This document shows, piece after piece, positions 34,801 through 44,791 of a DNA stretch of 64,000 nt (position 1 is its first letter; each line of letters begins with the position of its first letter). Source of the stretch: Fontibacillus phaseoli (lineage in GTDB: Bacteria; Bacillota; Bacilli; Paenibacillales; Paenibacillaceae); contig NZ_QPJW01000002.1 of the NCBI RefSeq assembly GCF_003337355.1, forward strand, positions 62,001 through 126,000, read 5' to 3'. The translations under genes and the position numbers were made by a program. Below the pieces are notes generated by a model, which did not search any database, was not told where the DNA came from, and saw only the letters and a program-made list of their open reading frames with translations.

Positions 34801-35394
34801 CAGTTCACTGACCAGATCGTGAATACGCAGCAGATTTTGTTCCGTGTCGTCGAGCTTGCGCCGGGCATCGCGCTTCCTGCTCTTATATTTGACAATGCCT
34901 GAAGCTTCCTCGAAAATACCCCTGCGATCTTCCGAACGGGTACTCAAAATCTCCTCGATCCGCCCCTGCCCGATAATCGAATAGGCTTCCTTTCCGATCC
35001 CCGTATCCATAAACAGCTCTGTAATATCTTTTAACCGGCAAGACTGTTTATTGATCAAATACTCGCTGTCCCCACTGCGGTGAACACGGCGGGTCACCGT
35101 CACCTCGCTGAAATCCAGCGGCAGGGCATGATCCGTATTGTCCAGGGTTAAAGAAACCTCCGCGTAATTCACTGCTTTCCGCGCATCGCTACCGGCAAAA
35201 ATAATGTCTTCCATTTTCCCGCCGCGAAGCGATTTGGCGCTCTGCTCACCTAAGACCCAGCGGATTCCGTCGGAAATGTTGCTCTTACCGCTACCGTTCG
35301 GTCCCACTACAGCAGTGATTCCCCGGACGAATTCCATTTCCGTCTTGTCGGCAAAAGATTTAAAACCTGCTAACTCGATCCGTTTCAAAAACAT
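31822..35394 (-). CDS. smc: Chromosome segregation protein SMC
   Basis: 1190 residues from ATG 35394 (MFLKRIELAGFKSFADKTEM), preceded by GAGGTGATC. The N-terminal head has Walker A GPNGSGKSNISDGIRWVLGE. Two long coiled coils flank the hinge (about residues 500-660, with GSMTGGSQHRKNSNLLGRKR just after). The C-terminal head has the signature LLSGGERALTAMA and Walker B FCVLDEVEAALDEANV. The open frame extends to 35526, but the sequence there is not SMC-like. It condenses DNA with ScpA/ScpB. Confidence 0.98.
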   Translation of the reverse strand: MFLKRIELAGFKSFADKTEMEFVRGITAVVGPNGSGKSNISDGIRWVLGEQSAKSLRGGKMEDIIFAGSDARKAVNYAEVSLTLDNTDHALPLDFSEVTVTRRVHRSGDSEYLINKQSCRLKDITELFMDTGIGKEAYSIIGQGRIEEILSTRSEDRRGIFEEASGIVKYKSRKRDARRKLDDTEQNLLRIHDLVSELEDQVGPLKEQSDKAQKFKELREQLKNKEISLYVHQIEQIHETWSEANARLTKLQDEQTALSTVVSAHDAKLESDRLALRQVEDQIEVLQGQLLEYSESFEKSEGFGEVLKERSKNLTQNREQLRQSLSVSEERYAQRAAEMEKLASNFAAAEKQLSELRTELSAEEAKLVGVTGGISQAQEEGLKGQLLEIMNLMAQARGEIRSADQQKEGVQRRMARSEEEGAKWRDELERLKGKKSEIERTLQQLGKEIADLRGKYISESERVQSLQKLAEESQNGIRKWEQKREGLVSRRDTMKEMEEDFDGFALGVKEVLKASRKSALTGVHGAVAELIRVPEKLEIAVETALGAAMQHIVMENEAVSRQAIAFLKQRQLGRATFLPLDVIRPRQISAADKRQMEEAEGFVGIGAELVGFEPRYADIVGSLLGNVVFASDLERANKMAARCQYRFRIVTLDGDVVNAGGSMTGGSQHRKNSNLLGRKRQLDQLATDITESENMLDKLRKGLKDLREQMESAEQELEKLREAGDRKRSEEQSVAGDLKQVDHEWKHVSEQFQLYGQEKGHYIKELEDLDKSKAEAEAKLVELEKEEQSVQQSIQAAEFARKANESAKEELQDLLTGLKVREGKLDQEGYSLREQLRRAEEDCSILKRELDQNRSILQSIEADLKQNELQSVSQREDLNDYKLKKERASEQLELERASRAVLVRKLEEGESETKEQRLGLKTVEEQLRQTEIQANRLDVELDNILRKLADDYELSYERAKLRYSVPEDVPQTQADVKELKRQITLLGEVNLGAIEEYQRVYERYQFLSEQKDDLVEAKTTLYQVIKEMDEEMSKRFKHTFDAIRREFVIVFSKLFGGGRADLILIDPENMLETGIDVVAQPPGKKLQNLQLLSGGERALTAMALLFAILQVKPVPFCVLDEVEAALDEANVVRFAQYLREFSEQTQFIVVTHRKGTMEEADVLYGVTMEEGGVSKLVSVKLEDEETMEIA

Positions 35395-35545
35395 ACGTTC
35401 AAGATCACCTCTGACGACTATTGTACCATACCGGCAGCTCCATAGGACAGGCGTATAAAACAGAAACAGAGGTGCCGTTATGGACCGAACATTCCAAGTC
35501 GGATCCATCAAAATGCTATAGATCATACGATATTGTACTGAAAAC

Positions 35546-35583
35546 GAAAAAAAGCCTTAGCCGGTCAAAGCCCGACTAAGGCT
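35546..35583 (-). terminator. Terminator between rnc and smc
   Basis: AGCCTTAG (35553-35560) and CTAAGGCT (35576-35583), with a longer imperfect stem inside, followed on the minus strand by seven Ts. It implies that smc has its own promoter in the 150 bases between. Confidence 0.88.
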
Positions 35584-35632
35584 GCATATCCATCCGCTTG
35601 CACCTGCCTGAGTTCCATGGAAACCGAACCGG

Positions 35633-36340
35633 TTATGAGGGATTCTGTTCCGTTTGCTTGAGCCGCTCCAAGGCAACGGCCGCCGCTTGCTGCTCGGCTT
35701 CTTTCTTCGATCTGCCGTTCCCCCGACCCAGGCCGCGTCCGTCCATGAACACTTCGGACACGAATTCCCGTTCATGCGCCGGTCCTCGTTCCTCAACGAT
35801 CCGGTACTCCAGTACGCCCATATTGTGATGCTGGGTCAGCTCCTGCAGTTCCGTTTTATAATCGGTCGTCTGCAGCTTGCCATCCAGCGTGATCTGGGTG
35901 AACACGTAACGGTGAAGAAAGGTCGTCACCGCCTCCAGTCCCTGATCCAGGTAGAGTGCACCGACAAAAGATTCAAACACGTCTGCGAGCAAGGCAGGAC
36001 GGGTTCTTCCGCCTGTCAGTTCCTCTCCTTTACCCAGGAGGACGTATTGTCCGAACTCCAGACTTTCCGCAAATTTCACCAGTGAGGGCTCGCAGACAAT
36101 CGCCGCGCGCAGCTTGGTCAATTCGCCTTCAGGCCGGTCCGGAAAAATCCGGTATAAATGTTCCGATACCGTCAATTCAAGAACCGCATCTCCAAGAAAC
36201 TCCAGCCGTTCATTGTCCTCATGCTGGCTGAACCGGTGTTCATTCACATAGGACGCATGCGTAAAAGCCTGTTTCAAGAGCTGTTTATTTTGGAATGCCA
36301 GTTGAAGTTTTTGTTGTAACTGCTTCAGATCTCCACTCAA
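35633..36340 (-). CDS. rnc: Ribonuclease III
   Basis: 235 residues. The catalytic domain has [20 protein letters not shown] and the later [18 protein letters not shown]; the C-terminal double-stranded RNA-binding domain runs from about 155 ([15 protein letters not shown]) to the end. The start is TTG 36340 after AAGGGG. It follows fabF with a 12-base gap. Confidence 0.97.
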   Translation of the reverse strand: MSGDLKQLQQKLQLAFQNKQLLKQAFTHASYVNEHRFSQHEDNERLEFLGDAVLELTVSEHLYRIFPDRPEGELTKLRAAIVCEPSLVKFAESLEFGQYVLLGKGEELTGGRTRPALLADVFESFVGALYLDQGLEAVTTFLHRYVFTQITLDGKLQTTDYKTELQELTQHHNMGVLEYRIVEERGPAHEREFVSEVFMDGRGLGRGNGRSKKEAEQQAAAVALERLKQTEQNPS

Positions 36341-36352
36341 CAGACTGTCCCC

Positions 36353-37591
36353 TTATGCTTCGAATTTCTTCAGAATAATCGTGGCATTATGCCCGCCAAA
36401 TCCAAAGGAGTTTGACATGGCAATCCGTACATCCGCTTCTCGGGCAACGTTCGGGACATAATCCAGATCGCATTCCGGATCCGGGTGATCCAGATTGATG
36501 GTCGGTGCGATGATGCCGGTTTGCAGTGTCATACCGCAAATGACGGCTTCCACGCCTCCGGCTGCGCCAAGCAGATGGCCTGTCATCGATTTGGTGGAAC
36601 TGATCGCCACTTTAGACGCATGATCGCCTAAAGCTCGCTTGATCGCGATCGTCTCCGACTTGTCGCCGACCGGCGTGGACGTCCCGTGCGCGTTGATGTA
36701 ATCCACCTCGCTAGGGTCGATGCCCGCGTCGCGAATCGCCATTTTCATGCAACGTTCCGGTCCGTTCGGATCCGGTTCCGTCATATGATGGGCGTCCCCG
36801 CTAAGACCGTAGCCGATGACCTCGGCATAGATTTTGGCGCCGCGTTTCTGCGCATGCTCCAACGATTCCAGAATGAGAATGCCTGAGCCTTCGCCCATCA
36901 CGAATCCGTCGCGTTCCGAATCAAAAGGCCGGCTGGCCTTTTCCGGCTCGTCGTTGCGGGTCGACATCGCCCGCATCGCACAGAAGCCCGCCAGACCGGT
37001 AGGACGGATCGTTGCTTCCGCGCCGCCGCAAATCATCACATCGGCATCGCCGCGCTGAATCAGCTTGTACGAATCGCCGATGGAATGAGTTCCGGTCGCG
37101 CACGCAGTCACCGCCGTGCTGTTTGGCCCTTTAGCCCCGAACAGAATCGATACATGCCCGGAGGCCATGTTTGCAATCATCATGGGAATGAAGAACGGGC
37201 TAACCCGTTTTGGACCTTTTTGCAGCAAAATATTGTGCTGATCCTCCCACGTACCCAAACCACCGATTCCCGAGCCGATCATAACGCCTACCCGCTCCGG
37301 GTCGGTCTGCTCGGCTATATTCAGTCCGCTGTGCTTCAATGCGCTGGTTGCAGCAGCAACCGCAAATTGAACGAACCGGTCCATTTTTCTTGCTTCCTTG
37401 CGATCAACGTAATCTTCAGGATTAAAATCCTTCACCGAAGCGGCAATTTGAGTCGGATATTCGCTGACGTCAAACGACTCGATCACGGATACGCCGGATT
37501 TCCCCTGCTTCAGGTTGTTCCAGAATGTATCCAGGTCATAACCGAGTGCCGTCACGGCTCCCATGCCGGTTACTACTACTCTATGTTTCAA
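36353..37591 (-). CDS. fabF: Beta-ketoacyl-ACP synthase II (FabF)
   Basis: 412 residues. The Cys-His-His triad is visible: [28 protein letters not shown] and [16 protein letters not shown] 37591 is seven bases after GAGGTGA and gives [11 protein letters not shown]; an ATG two codons earlier is too close to the ribosome site. It elongates acyl-ACP and adjusts chain composition with temperature in Bacillus. Confidence 0.97.
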   Translation of the reverse strand: MKHRVVVTGMGAVTALGYDLDTFWNNLKQGKSGVSVIESFDVSEYPTQIAASVKDFNPEDYVDRKEARKMDRFVQFAVAAATSALKHSGLNIAEQTDPERVGVMIGSGIGGLGTWEDQHNILLQKGPKRVSPFFIPMMIANMASGHVSILFGAKGPNSTAVTACATGTHSIGDSYKLIQRGDADVMICGGAEATIRPTGLAGFCAMRAMSTRNDEPEKASRPFDSERDGFVMGEGSGILILESLEHAQKRGAKIYAEVIGYGLSGDAHHMTEPDPNGPERCMKMAIRDAGIDPSEVDYINAHGTSTPVGDKSETIAIKRALGDHASKVAISSTKSMTGHLLGAAGGVEAVICGMTLQTGIIAPTINLDHPDPECDLDYVPNVAREADVRIAMSNSFGFGGHNATIILKKFEA

Positions 37592-37723
37592 ACACATTCA
37601 CCTCGTATAGACTTCATGTGTAAAATTGATTTCGTGATTAAAAAGTGAAGATTGGACAACCTCTCAAGATGAGGAGAAGTCCCGCCTGCTTGATAAGGAG
37701 GTACGGGACTTTTTAAGATGACT

Positions 37724-37957
37724 TTAGGTATGAGATTGTATGTAGTTTACAACTTCACCTACGGTCGTAATCTTCTCTGCATCTTCGTCTGAAATTTCCA
37801 GGTCGAATTCATCTTCGAGTTCCATTACTAATTCTACAACATCGAGCGAATCAGCACCCAAATCATCTTTGAAAGACGCTTCAAGCGTCACTTCGGCTTC
37901 ATCTGCGCCGAGGCGATCCACAACAATGCGTTTTACGCGATCCAATACATCGGACAT
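37724..37957 (-). CDS. acpP: Acyl carrier protein
   Basis: 77 residues from ATG 37957 ([17 protein letters not shown]) after AGGAGGTG. The phosphopantetheine serine is in [15 protein letters not shown]. Acidic throughout, standard length. Confidence 0.97.
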   Translation of the reverse strand: MSDVLDRVKRIVVDRLGADEAEVTLEASFKDDLGADSLDVVELVMELEDEFDLEISDEDAEKITTVGEVVNYIQSHT

Positions 37958-38025
37958 CCGGTTCACCTCCTCCTTGGTATTATACGAGAATTAAAAGTAA
38001 AATGCCATAGAAGCGAGATTGTAAA

Positions 38026-38775
38026 TCACATATACATCCCGCCATCGACATGCAGCGTCTGACCCGTCATATAGGATGCGCTATTCGAGGCCAGAAAAAC
38101 AACAACCTGCGCAATTTCTTCAGGCTGCCCGAGCCGGGCAAGCGGGATATTGCCCAGCATGCCTTGCCGCAGTTCATCCGAAAGCTGGTCGGTCATATCC
38201 GTCTCGATAAAGCCGGGAGCGATACAGTTCACCGTAATCCCACGAGAACCCAGCTCGCGCGCGGACGATTTCGTCAGCCCGATGACTCCGGCTTTGGCGG
38301 CCACATAATTGGCCTGACCCACATTGCCGAGAACACCGAGCACCGAGGAAATATTGATGATCCGTCCCGAGCGCTGCTTCAACATGGGACGGGTTACGGC
38401 CTTAATTCCGTTAAATACGCCCTTCAGATTCGTTTCAATGACATCATCGAACTCTTCTTCTTTCATCCGCATGATCAGATTATCTCTAGTAATCCCGGCA
38501 TTATTTACCAGAATATCGAGACGCCCCCATGCATCAAGCGCGCCTTTGACCATCTCGTCAAATTGTCCGCTATTCCCGACATGTGCCTTTACCGCATAGG
38601 CTTTGACACCCAGGGCCTCGATTTCGGACACAACCTGAGCCGCCGCGGCTTCATTACCGGCATAGTTCACGGCGACATTCGCTCCGGCCTCGGCAAGCGC
38701 CAGGGCGATGCTACGACCGATGCCTCTTGATGCACCTGTAACCAGGGCATTTTGACCTACAAGAATTTTTGACAT
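38026..38775 (-). CDS. fabG: 3-oxoacyl-ACP reductase
   Basis: 249 residues of the SDR fold: [18 protein letters not shown] cofactor loop, [14 protein letters not shown], catalytic ISSVLG..YVAAKAG (Tyr-Xaa3-Lys) and [11 protein letters not shown]. It carries out the NADPH-dependent reduction step of elongation. AAGGAGATG precedes the ATG. Confidence 0.97.
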   Translation of the reverse strand: MSKILVGQNALVTGASRGIGRSIALALAEAGANVAVNYAGNEAAAAQVVSEIEALGVKAYAVKAHVGNSGQFDEMVKGALDAWGRLDILVNNAGITRDNLIMRMKEEEFDDVIETNLKGVFNGIKAVTRPMLKQRSGRIINISSVLGVLGNVGQANYVAAKAGVIGLTKSSARELGSRGITVNCIAPGFIETDMTDQLSDELRQGMLGNIPLARLGQPEEIAQVVVFLASNSASYMTGQTLHVDGGMYM

Positions 38776-38865
38776 ACATTCTTCATCTCCTTCCCGAGAA
38801 AAGCTAAAAATTATAGCAGGGCATTCAAACTATAAAATACCAGAAAAGGTTGGTTTTGTCAGTCT

Positions 38866-39810
38866 TTATACGGTTTGATTCAAAGCTCCCACAGTTTGCT
38901 CCAGACTTTCAAGTCCGCTCACATTGAAGGTACGAACACTTTTGTCGATTTTCTTGATCAACCCGGTCAGTACGCTGCCTGGTCCAAATTCGACGAACGT
39001 ATCAACCCCTTGAGCGATCAGCCAAGCTACGCTGTCTTCCCATAATACAGGGCTATACACCTGCCGGACGAGCAGTCCGGAAATATCCTCTGCGTTTTCG
39101 ACGGGCCGCGCCGTCACATTCGCAACGACTGGAATATCGGCATTCTTGAACGGAACGTGCGACAGCTTCCCCTTTAATCGTTCGGCAGCGGAAGTCATCA
39201 AGGACGAATGGAACGGTCCGCTGACCTCAAGCGGGATCCCCCGTTTTGCGCCAATCTCCTTGACGCGCTCAACCACTTTGGCTACGCCCTCTTTGCTGCC
39301 GGATACGACAATTTGTCCGGGACAATTGATGTTTGCGAGTTCTACCACGTCGCCGGCTTGCGTAATCTCGGCGCACAAACCTGCCAGCGCTTGACGTTCG
39401 CCTCCAAGCACGGCCGCCATTGCTCCCTGCCCGCCGGGTACGGCTTGCTCCATGAATTCACCACGGGCGCGCACGGTTGCAACGGCGTCCTCAAACGAAA
39501 GCGCTCCCGCAACCGTCAAGGCGCTATATTCGCCCAGGCTGTGACCTGCAACAAAATCGGGCTTAATCCCTTTACCCGCAAAAGCTTCGCAAAGCGCTAC
39601 GCTTGTCGTCAAAAGTGCCGGCTGCGTATTGGCCGTTTGTCTCAATTCCGCTTCCGGACCTTCAAAAATCAGCTTCGTGAGCGTGAAACCAAGCACGTCA
39701 TCGGCTTTATCGAACATTCGCCGAGTTTCAGGCAGGTTGTCATACATATCCTTGCCCATTCCTACGCTCTGGGAACCCTGTCCCGGGAAAACAAAAGCGA
39801 TTTTACCCAT
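38866..39810 (-). CDS. fabD: Malonyl-CoA:ACP transacylase
   Basis: 314 residues from ATG 39810 (MGKIAFVFPGQGSQSVGMG); the frame extends to 39822 without gain. The nucleophile elbow is VAGHSLGEYSALTVAG, with a later PFHSSLM histidine. It loads malonyl groups on ACP. The 90-base gap before fabG is the largest in this operon. Confidence 0.97.
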   Translation of the reverse strand: MGKIAFVFPGQGSQSVGMGKDMYDNLPETRRMFDKADDVLGFTLTKLIFEGPEAELRQTANTQPALLTTSVALCEAFAGKGIKPDFVAGHSLGEYSALTVAGALSFEDAVATVRARGEFMEQAVPGGQGAMAAVLGGERQALAGLCAEITQAGDVVELANINCPGQIVVSGSKEGVAKVVERVKEIGAKRGIPLEVSGPFHSSLMTSAAERLKGKLSHVPFKNADIPVVANVTARPVENAEDISGLLVRQVYSPVLWEDSVAWLIAQGVDTFVEFGPGSVLTGLIKKIDKSVRTFNVSGLESLEQTVGALNQTV

Positions 39811-39858
39811 ACTGTAAAGCACCCCTTATTGTAACGCTGAAGTAAATACTGTTATCTA

Positions 39859-40848
39859 TTACCAGACCAGCACGGAGGCGCCCCACGTGAGACCGCCACC
39901 GAAGCCCACGAGCAGGATCGTGTCGCCTTCCTTCATCCGCCCCTCTTCTGCCGCTTCAACAAGCGCTAGCGGAATCGAAGCCGCGGACGTATTTGCATAT
40001 TTATCTACGTTGATTACGCATTTTTCCTCCGGCAGATCAAGCCGCTGCATCGCGGACTGGATAATACGGATATTGGCCTGATGAGGTACGAAAAGATCGA
40101 TGTCTTCTTTACTCTTGCCGGCTTTGCGCAATACTTCCTCCGTTGCCGTGCCCATGACCCGCACGGCAAACTTAAATACTTCCCGGCCGTTCATGTAAAT
40201 GAAGTGCTTTCCGCCCTGAACGGTATCTTGCGAAGCGGGCAGTCGGGAGCCTCCGCCTTCCAGTTTCAAAAGCGCCCCTCCGGCGCCTTCCGCGCCGAGA
40301 TCGAAGGAAAGGAAGCCGCGACCTTGCGGTACTTCGCCCAGTACTACCGCACCGGCTCCATCCCCAAACAGGACGCATGTATTCCGGTCGCTATAATCCG
40401 TAATACGGGAAAGGGTGTCCGCACCGATAATCAGGGCATTATTATACATACCTGTCTGAAGAAAACCGTTCGCCGTAGCCATGCTGTACACAAAGCCCGA
40501 ACAGGCGGCGGACAAGTCGAAGGCTGCCGCTTTTTTGGCTCCAAGTTTGTCCTGCAAAATGCAGGCTGTCGAAGGAAACGTCGTATCCGGCGTTACCGTC
40601 GCGACGATAATCAACTCCAGATCTTCCGCTGCCAAACCGGCGGATTTCAGCGCCCGCACGGCCGCTTCATATGCCAGGTCGGAGGTTGCCTGTTCCGGTG
40701 CAGCGATATGACGCTCGCGGATTCCCGTCCGCGAAACGATCCACTCGTCATTCGTCTCCACCATTTTTTCCAAATCTGCGTTGGTCAACACTTTTTCAGG
40801 AACATATTTACCGAACCCGACAATACCTATTGAACGAAAACTCATCAT
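39859..40848 (-). CDS. fabH: Beta-ketoacyl-ACP synthase III (FabH)
   Basis: 329 residues. The triad is plain: [15 protein letters not shown] (Cys), [14 protein letters not shown] (His) and [13 protein letters not shown] (Asn). It starts the elongation cycle from acyl-CoA primers; Firmicute FabH often prefers branched primers. The start overlaps the plsX stop by 4 bases. Confidence 0.97.
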   Translation of the reverse strand: MMSFRSIGIVGFGKYVPEKVLTNADLEKMVETNDEWIVSRTGIRERHIAAPEQATSDLAYEAAVRALKSAGLAAEDLELIIVATVTPDTTFPSTACILQDKLGAKKAAAFDLSAACSGFVYSMATANGFLQTGMYNNALIIGADTLSRITDYSDRNTCVLFGDGAGAVVLGEVPQGRGFLSFDLGAEGAGGALLKLEGGGSRLPASQDTVQGGKHFIYMNGREVFKFAVRVMGTATEEVLRKAGKSKEDIDLFVPHQANIRIIQSAMQRLDLPEEKCVINVDKYANTSAASIPLALVEAAEEGRMKEGDTILLVGFGGGLTWGASVLVW

Positions 40849-41843
40849 TCTGCCACCCGCTTCCCGCTGATTTCCTCAGATAAGCTCTCCGTCAGACGGC
40901 TTTGAACCGCTACGCGCGCTTGACGAACCGCATTTTTAATCGCTTCCCCGTCTGAGGAGCCATGTCCCTTGACGACGAGTCCGCTAAGACCAAGCAACGG
41001 CGCGCCGCCGTGCTCCTTGTAGTCCAGCGTCTGCTTAAGCCCCCGCATCGAAGGCATCAGGACTGCCGCGGCCAGCTTGTTCTTTAACGACTTCGTGAAT
41101 TCCTGCTTCAACAGTGAGAACATCGCACCGGCTGTTCCTTCCAGCGTTTTGAGCAGGATATTGCCGGCAAAACCGTCGCACACCAGAACGTCGCAGGCCC
41201 CGGTCAAAACATCGCGGGCCTCCACATTGCCTACGAACTCGATTGGCATTTCTTCCAGCAGCGGATAAGCCGCCTTGGTCAGCTCATTGCCCTTTTTCGC
41301 CTCAGTCCCGACATTGAGCAACCCTACGCGGGGCTTGGCAATGCCGTGCACTTTTTGGCGGTAAATGCTGCCCATCAAGCCATATTGGGCCAGATGCTCG
41401 GGCTTGGCATCCATGTTCGCGCCCAAATCCAGCGCCAGTACGCCGCGGCCATCCAGGGTTGGAATCATCGGCGCCAGAGCGGGCCGTTCGATTCCTTCCA
41501 TCCGGCCGACCACGAGCAATCCCGTCGTCATCAGGGCGCCCGTATTGCCCGCCGAAATCATCGCATCGGCCTCGCCCTCCCGCACCATACGGCCGGCAAC
41601 GACCATCGAAGCATCCTTCTTACGGCGAACCGCCTTTACCGGCTCATCCTCCGCATCGATGACCTCTTCCGCATGGTGGATGCTCAGGTTGGACGGGGCA
41701 TTGATCATCAGCGGCTCCAGGTCTTGCTTGCGGCCGACCAAAATGATATTTGCGTCGCTCCATTCCCTTGCCGCTGCTAAAGCGCCCTCCACGGAACTTT
41801 TCGGCGCATGGTCTCCCCCCATCGCATCAATCGCGATTCGCAT
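40845..41843 (-). CDS. plsX: Phosphate acyltransferase PlsX
   Basis: 332 residues starting [20 protein letters not shown], with [39 protein letters not shown] and [15 protein letters not shown]. It converts acyl-ACP to acyl-phosphate for PlsY. It lies 2 bases after fapR and is cotranscribed. Confidence 0.97.
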   Translation of the reverse strand: MRIAIDAMGGDHAPKSSVEGALAAAREWSDANIILVGRKQDLEPLMINAPSNLSIHHAEEVIDAEDEPVKAVRRKKDASMVVAGRMVREGEADAMISAGNTGALMTTGLLVVGRMEGIERPALAPMIPTLDGRGVLALDLGANMDAKPEHLAQYGLMGSIYRQKVHGIAKPRVGLLNVGTEAKKGNELTKAAYPLLEEMPIEFVGNVEARDVLTGACDVLVCDGFAGNILLKTLEGTAGAMFSLLKQEFTKSLKNKLAAAVLMPSMRGLKQTLDYKEHGGAPLLGLSGLVVKGHGSSDGEAIKNAVRQARVAVQSRLTESLSEEISGKRVAE

Positions 41844-41845
41844 GC

Positions 41846-42430
41846 CTACCTTCTCCCTTCCTCATTGGGATTGTCATCGCCGGTCGAACGATAGATGACA
41901 AAGTTCCCTTGAAACACCATTTCTTCACCTACATAAGTGAAAACTTCAACCTTAGCTTTGCCCTTGTTGCCGGATACCGGGCGAACATAGGCCTTGGCGA
42001 TGCATTTCTCCCCTAGATGAACCGACCTGATGAACCGGATATCCGCGGAAAAGGTTAATGCAATCTCGTCATTGATCACGGCGACAGCCAGAGAATTCGC
42101 CTGGGCAAACACGTGATGTCCCCGCGCTATGCCTGTCCGCGAAAAAACGTGCTCCTCGCGAATTTCAAAAATGGAGATCCCGCTTTTATCCAGCTGCAGA
42201 TCGACGATATCCCCGATCACCTCGTGCAGCGGCAGGGAGCGTACCTGATCATAGGAACGCTCGGCCATCAGCTTCATCCGTTCGCGGAGCTCAGGAATGC
42301 CGAGCTCCAGCCGGTCCAGCCGAATAGTCTGAATGCTGACCTTCAGTTGCCGGGTCAATTCCTGATCCGTTACGAACGGATTGTCTTCAATCAATTTCAT
42401 AAGCTGCTGCTGCCTCGCTCTTTTAGGCAA
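41846..42430 (-). CDS. fapR: FapR, malonyl-CoA-responsive lipid regulator
   Basis: 194 residues: an N-terminal HTH ([20 protein letters not shown]) and a C-terminal hotdog domain with [20 protein letters not shown]. FapR represses fatty-acid and phospholipid genes and is released by malonyl-CoA. No ATG is available in the right region; TTG 42430 is the best start, though the G-rich ribosome site (GGGGGGG) is about 14 bases away. It leads the plsX-fab operon and has a FapR-like box upstream. Confidence 0.95.
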   Translation of the reverse strand: MPKRARQQQLMKLIEDNPFVTDQELTRQLKVSIQTIRLDRLELGIPELRERMKLMAERSYDQVRSLPLHEVIGDIVDLQLDKSGISIFEIREEHVFSRTGIARGHHVFAQANSLAVAVINDEIALTFSADIRFIRSVHLGEKCIAKAYVRPVSGNKGKAKVEVFTYVGEEMVFQGNFVIYRSTGDDNPNEEGRR

Positions 42431-42496
42431 ACGATCGATGGATATCCCCCCCTTTGAAAAACAGATTTATATATTTCATATCATTATCTTCTAATT

Positions 42497-42513
42497 TTAG
42501 AACCAGGTACTAA
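42497..42513 (-). promoter_or_regulatory. FapR operator
   Basis: The minus strand reads TTAGTACCTGGTTCTAA, a 17-bp near-palindrome (one mismatched pair) matching the known FapR consensus built on TTAGTACC and GGTACTAA. It lies 67 bases upstream of the fapR start, as expected for autoregulation. Confidence 0.85.
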
Positions 42514-42585
42514 ATTTAAGTATAAAACATCTCCTTGAAAAAAGAAAGGGGCAAAGCATTCGTTCAATTTTCTCAGGAGCGGCCG

Positions 42586-42622
42586 AAAAAAAATAGCATC
42601 TCACCGAAATGAGATACTATTT
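42586..42622 (-). terminator. Terminator between rpmF and fapR
   Basis: AAATAGCATCTC and GAGATACTATTT (42591-42602, 42611-42622, one G-T pair), then on the minus strand a run of eight Ts. It separates yceD-rpmF from the fapR operon. Confidence 0.92.
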
Positions 42623-42649
42623 GAGTCCTTGAGGAAATTCAAACCAAGA

Positions 42650-42823
42650 TTATTGGTTGATAATTTCTCTCGATTTGTATGTTCCGCATACTTTGCATAC
42701 GTGGTGAGCAAGCTTCAATTCTCCGCATTGTTCACATTTTACCATGCCCGGCACAGCCAATTTAAAATGCGTGCGGCGTTTGTCGCGGCGCGTTTTGGAC
42801 GTTCTCCGTTGAGGTACTGCCAT
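42650..42823 (-). CDS. rpmF: 50S ribosomal protein L32
   Basis: 57 residues, [20 protein letters not shown] at the start, with a zinc ribbon CEQC..CKVC. The cysteine-containing (C+) form is present. ATG 42823 has AAGGAGG at ideal distance. It follows the yceD gene, as in most bacteria. Confidence 0.97.
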   Translation of the reverse strand: MAVPQRRTSKTRRDKRRTHFKLAVPGMVKCEQCGELKLAHHVCKVCGTYKSREIINQ

Positions 42824-42878
42824 GGTTCCCACCTCCTTATTCAAGTCAACCCGGGTTCCGGTTTGTTTACAATCCCAT

Positions 42879-43394
42879 TTACTTTTTGAAAAAATCGCTG
42901 AGCGAGGCCAGACGAGGATCAATCCGCTCCGTATTGCAGCCGCAATCCCGCTCGTTCCGATCGGTTCCGCAGTTCGGGCAAAGCCCCTTGCAGTCTTCCT
43001 TGCACAAGGCCGCAAACGGCAGATTCAGAAGAAAAGATTCTTCGATATACGGCGTCAGATCCACTTTATCCTCGGCCACAACCTGAATTTCTTCATCTTC
43101 ATCCTGCGATTCTGCCTCGGGATGATCGCTTTGCTTGAAGCTTTCTTCAAATTTGATATCGACTTTGTGACTCAAGGGTTTCAGACAACGGGAACAGGTC
43201 ATGTCCAGTTCGCCCGTAAGCGTACCTGTCACCTTTACCACGCCGCCTCCTGCGGGCTCAGCACGCAAGTCGGCTTGCAGAGGTCCTGCACCGGTGATAT
43301 CTTTACGTCCCTTGATTACCCGGCTTACATCCAGCCCTTGATGCAACTCAAGCGGCTGTTCGGAAGAAGCCAACTGACGAAAATGTAAAATCAT
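42879..43394 (-). CDS. yceD: YceD/DUF177 family protein
   Basis: 171 residues from ATG 43394 ([19 protein letters not shown]) after GGAGTGATA. It has the DUF177 pattern of cysteines: [34 protein letters not shown] and ERDCGC. Homologues act in 23S rRNA accumulation and sit before rpmF. The central part is acidic ([14 protein letters not shown]). Confidence 0.93.
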   Translation of the reverse strand: MILHFRQLASSEQPLELHQGLDVSRVIKGRKDITGAGPLQADLRAEPAGGGVVKVTGTLTGELDMTCSRCLKPLSHKVDIKFEESFKQSDHPEAESQDEDEEIQVVAEDKVDLTPYIEESFLLNLPFAALCKEDCKGLCPNCGTDRNERDCGCNTERIDPRLASLSDFFKK

Positions 43395-43549
43395 GAATAT
43401 CACTCCAAACAAACAAAAATTATTATACCGATTTTAAGTAAGTTTTGTCAACAGTCCAGCCGCATTTCCCTGTACATGCTCCATGTCGTTCGGTCAAAAC
43501 GGCTTGTTGTGATATATTCATATAAAATATACCCAAAGGTGAGAGAACA

Positions 43550-44788
43550 GTGAACATAGTCGGACTGATCGTCGAATATAACCCGCTCCATAACGGACAT
43601 GCCTACCACTTTGCGGAGGCGAAGTCGCTGGCCGAAGCCGATGCCGTCGTCGCCGTGATGAGCGGCGACTTCCTGCAACGCGGCGAGCCCGCTATTGTGA
43701 GCAAGTGGGCCAGAACCGAGATGGCGCTGCATTTGGGCGTCGATCTCGTCCTGGAGCTGCCGGTGGCGTATGCGGTGCAGCCGGCCGAATGGTTCGCTCA
43801 CGGGGCCGTCGCCACGCTAGAGGCGACCGGCGTCGTGAGCCATCTTTGCTTCGGCAGCGAGGCCGGGGCGCTCGAAGACCTGCAGCCGCTCGCAGCGCGG
43901 CTCGCGGACGAGAGCGCCGCGCTCAAGGCGGCGGTGGCCGAGGAGCTCGCCACAGGGGCGAGCTACCCCGCCGCTTACGCCGCGGCCGCCGCGCGCGCCT
44001 GCGCCGGCCCGGGCGGCGATGCCGCCGCAGCGCGAGCGCTGCTGATGCAGCCCAACAACAGTTTGGGGCTGCACTACCTGATCGCGCTGCGGCGGCTGCA
44101 TAGCGGCATCGCGCCGCTCACGGTGCGGCGGCGGGCCGCGGGTTACCACGACGCGGCGCCGCAGGACGCCGCGATCGCCAGCGCCACCGCCGTGCGGGCG
44201 CTGTTGGCCGGGGCCGGCGGGCTGGAAGCCGCCGCGCCTTACCTGCCGCCGTCCACGACGGCTATCCTGGCCCGCGAATTCGCCGCGGGCCGCGGGCCCG
44301 TCACGTGGGACAGCTTTGCGCAGCAGCTGTTTCACCGGCTTCTGCTCTGTTCGCCCGCGGAGCTCGCGACGCACCACGAAATGAACGAGGGTCTGGAATA
44401 CCGGATCAAAAAACTGCTGCCTCAGCTGGAAGAAGCCACGGTTACGCAATTGCTAAAACAGCTAAAAACAAAACGCTACACACATACCAAGCTTCAGCGT
44501 ACCTTGCTCCACGTACTATTGCAACATGCCCGTTCCGCCCTATCTCCGGCCGTTTTAGCCGGAGGTCCTGGATATTTGCGGGTGCTGGGGTTCAACAAAA
44601 CCGGACGGGAGCTGTTGAAGCAGATGAAGAAAACCGCTACCCTTCCCATCGTGACTCGGACAGCCGGACTAAACAATCGTCATCTGGAACTCGACTTGCA
44701 AGCTTCAGCCGTTTATGCGAACGCCATGCCGGGACACGACACCAACGATCTATTCCGGGATTACCGGCAACCGCCAATCACGATATGA
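43550..44788 (+). CDS. tmcAL: tRNA(Met) cytidine acetate ligase TmcAL (YlbM)
   Basis: 412 residues. The N-terminal nucleotidyltransferase fold is clear: GLIVEYNPLHNGHAYHFAEA (HxGH motif), MSGDFLQRGEPAIVSKW, then MQPNNSLGLHYLIAL. TmcAL makes ac4C at the elongator tRNA-Met wobble position from acetate and ATP. The start is GTG 43550 after AAAGGTGAG. The centre (about 43.8-44.3 kb) is unusually GC-rich and Ala-rich. It is transcribed opposite to rpmF-yceD. Confidence 0.95.
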   Translation: MNIVGLIVEYNPLHNGHAYHFAEAKSLAEADAVVAVMSGDFLQRGEPAIVSKWARTEMALHLGVDLVLELPVAYAVQPAEWFAHGAVATLEATGVVSHLCFGSEAGALEDLQPLAARLADESAALKAAVAEELATGASYPAAYAAAAARACAGPGGDAAAARALLMQPNNSLGLHYLIALRRLHSGIAPLTVRRRAAGYHDAAPQDAAIASATAVRALLAGAGGLEAAAPYLPPSTTAILAREFAAGRGPVTWDSFAQQLFHRLLLCSPAELATHHEMNEGLEYRIKKLLPQLEEATVTQLLKQLKTKRYTHTKLQRTLLHVLLQHARSALSPAVLAGGPGYLRVLGFNKTGRELLKQMKKTATLPIVTRTAGLNNRHLELDLQASAVYANAMPGHDTNDLFRDYRQPPITI

Positions 44789-44791
44789 TAA

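Noticed and set aside
37677..37713. Hairpin AAGTCCCG/CGGGACTT between fabF and acpP
   Set aside because: The T-run is on the plus strand, where no gene ends; on the minus strand no T-run follows, so I do not call a terminator for acpP.
43817..44449. Arg/Gly-rich minus-strand ORF of 210 codons
   Set aside because: It is the shadow of the GC-rich part of tmcAL.
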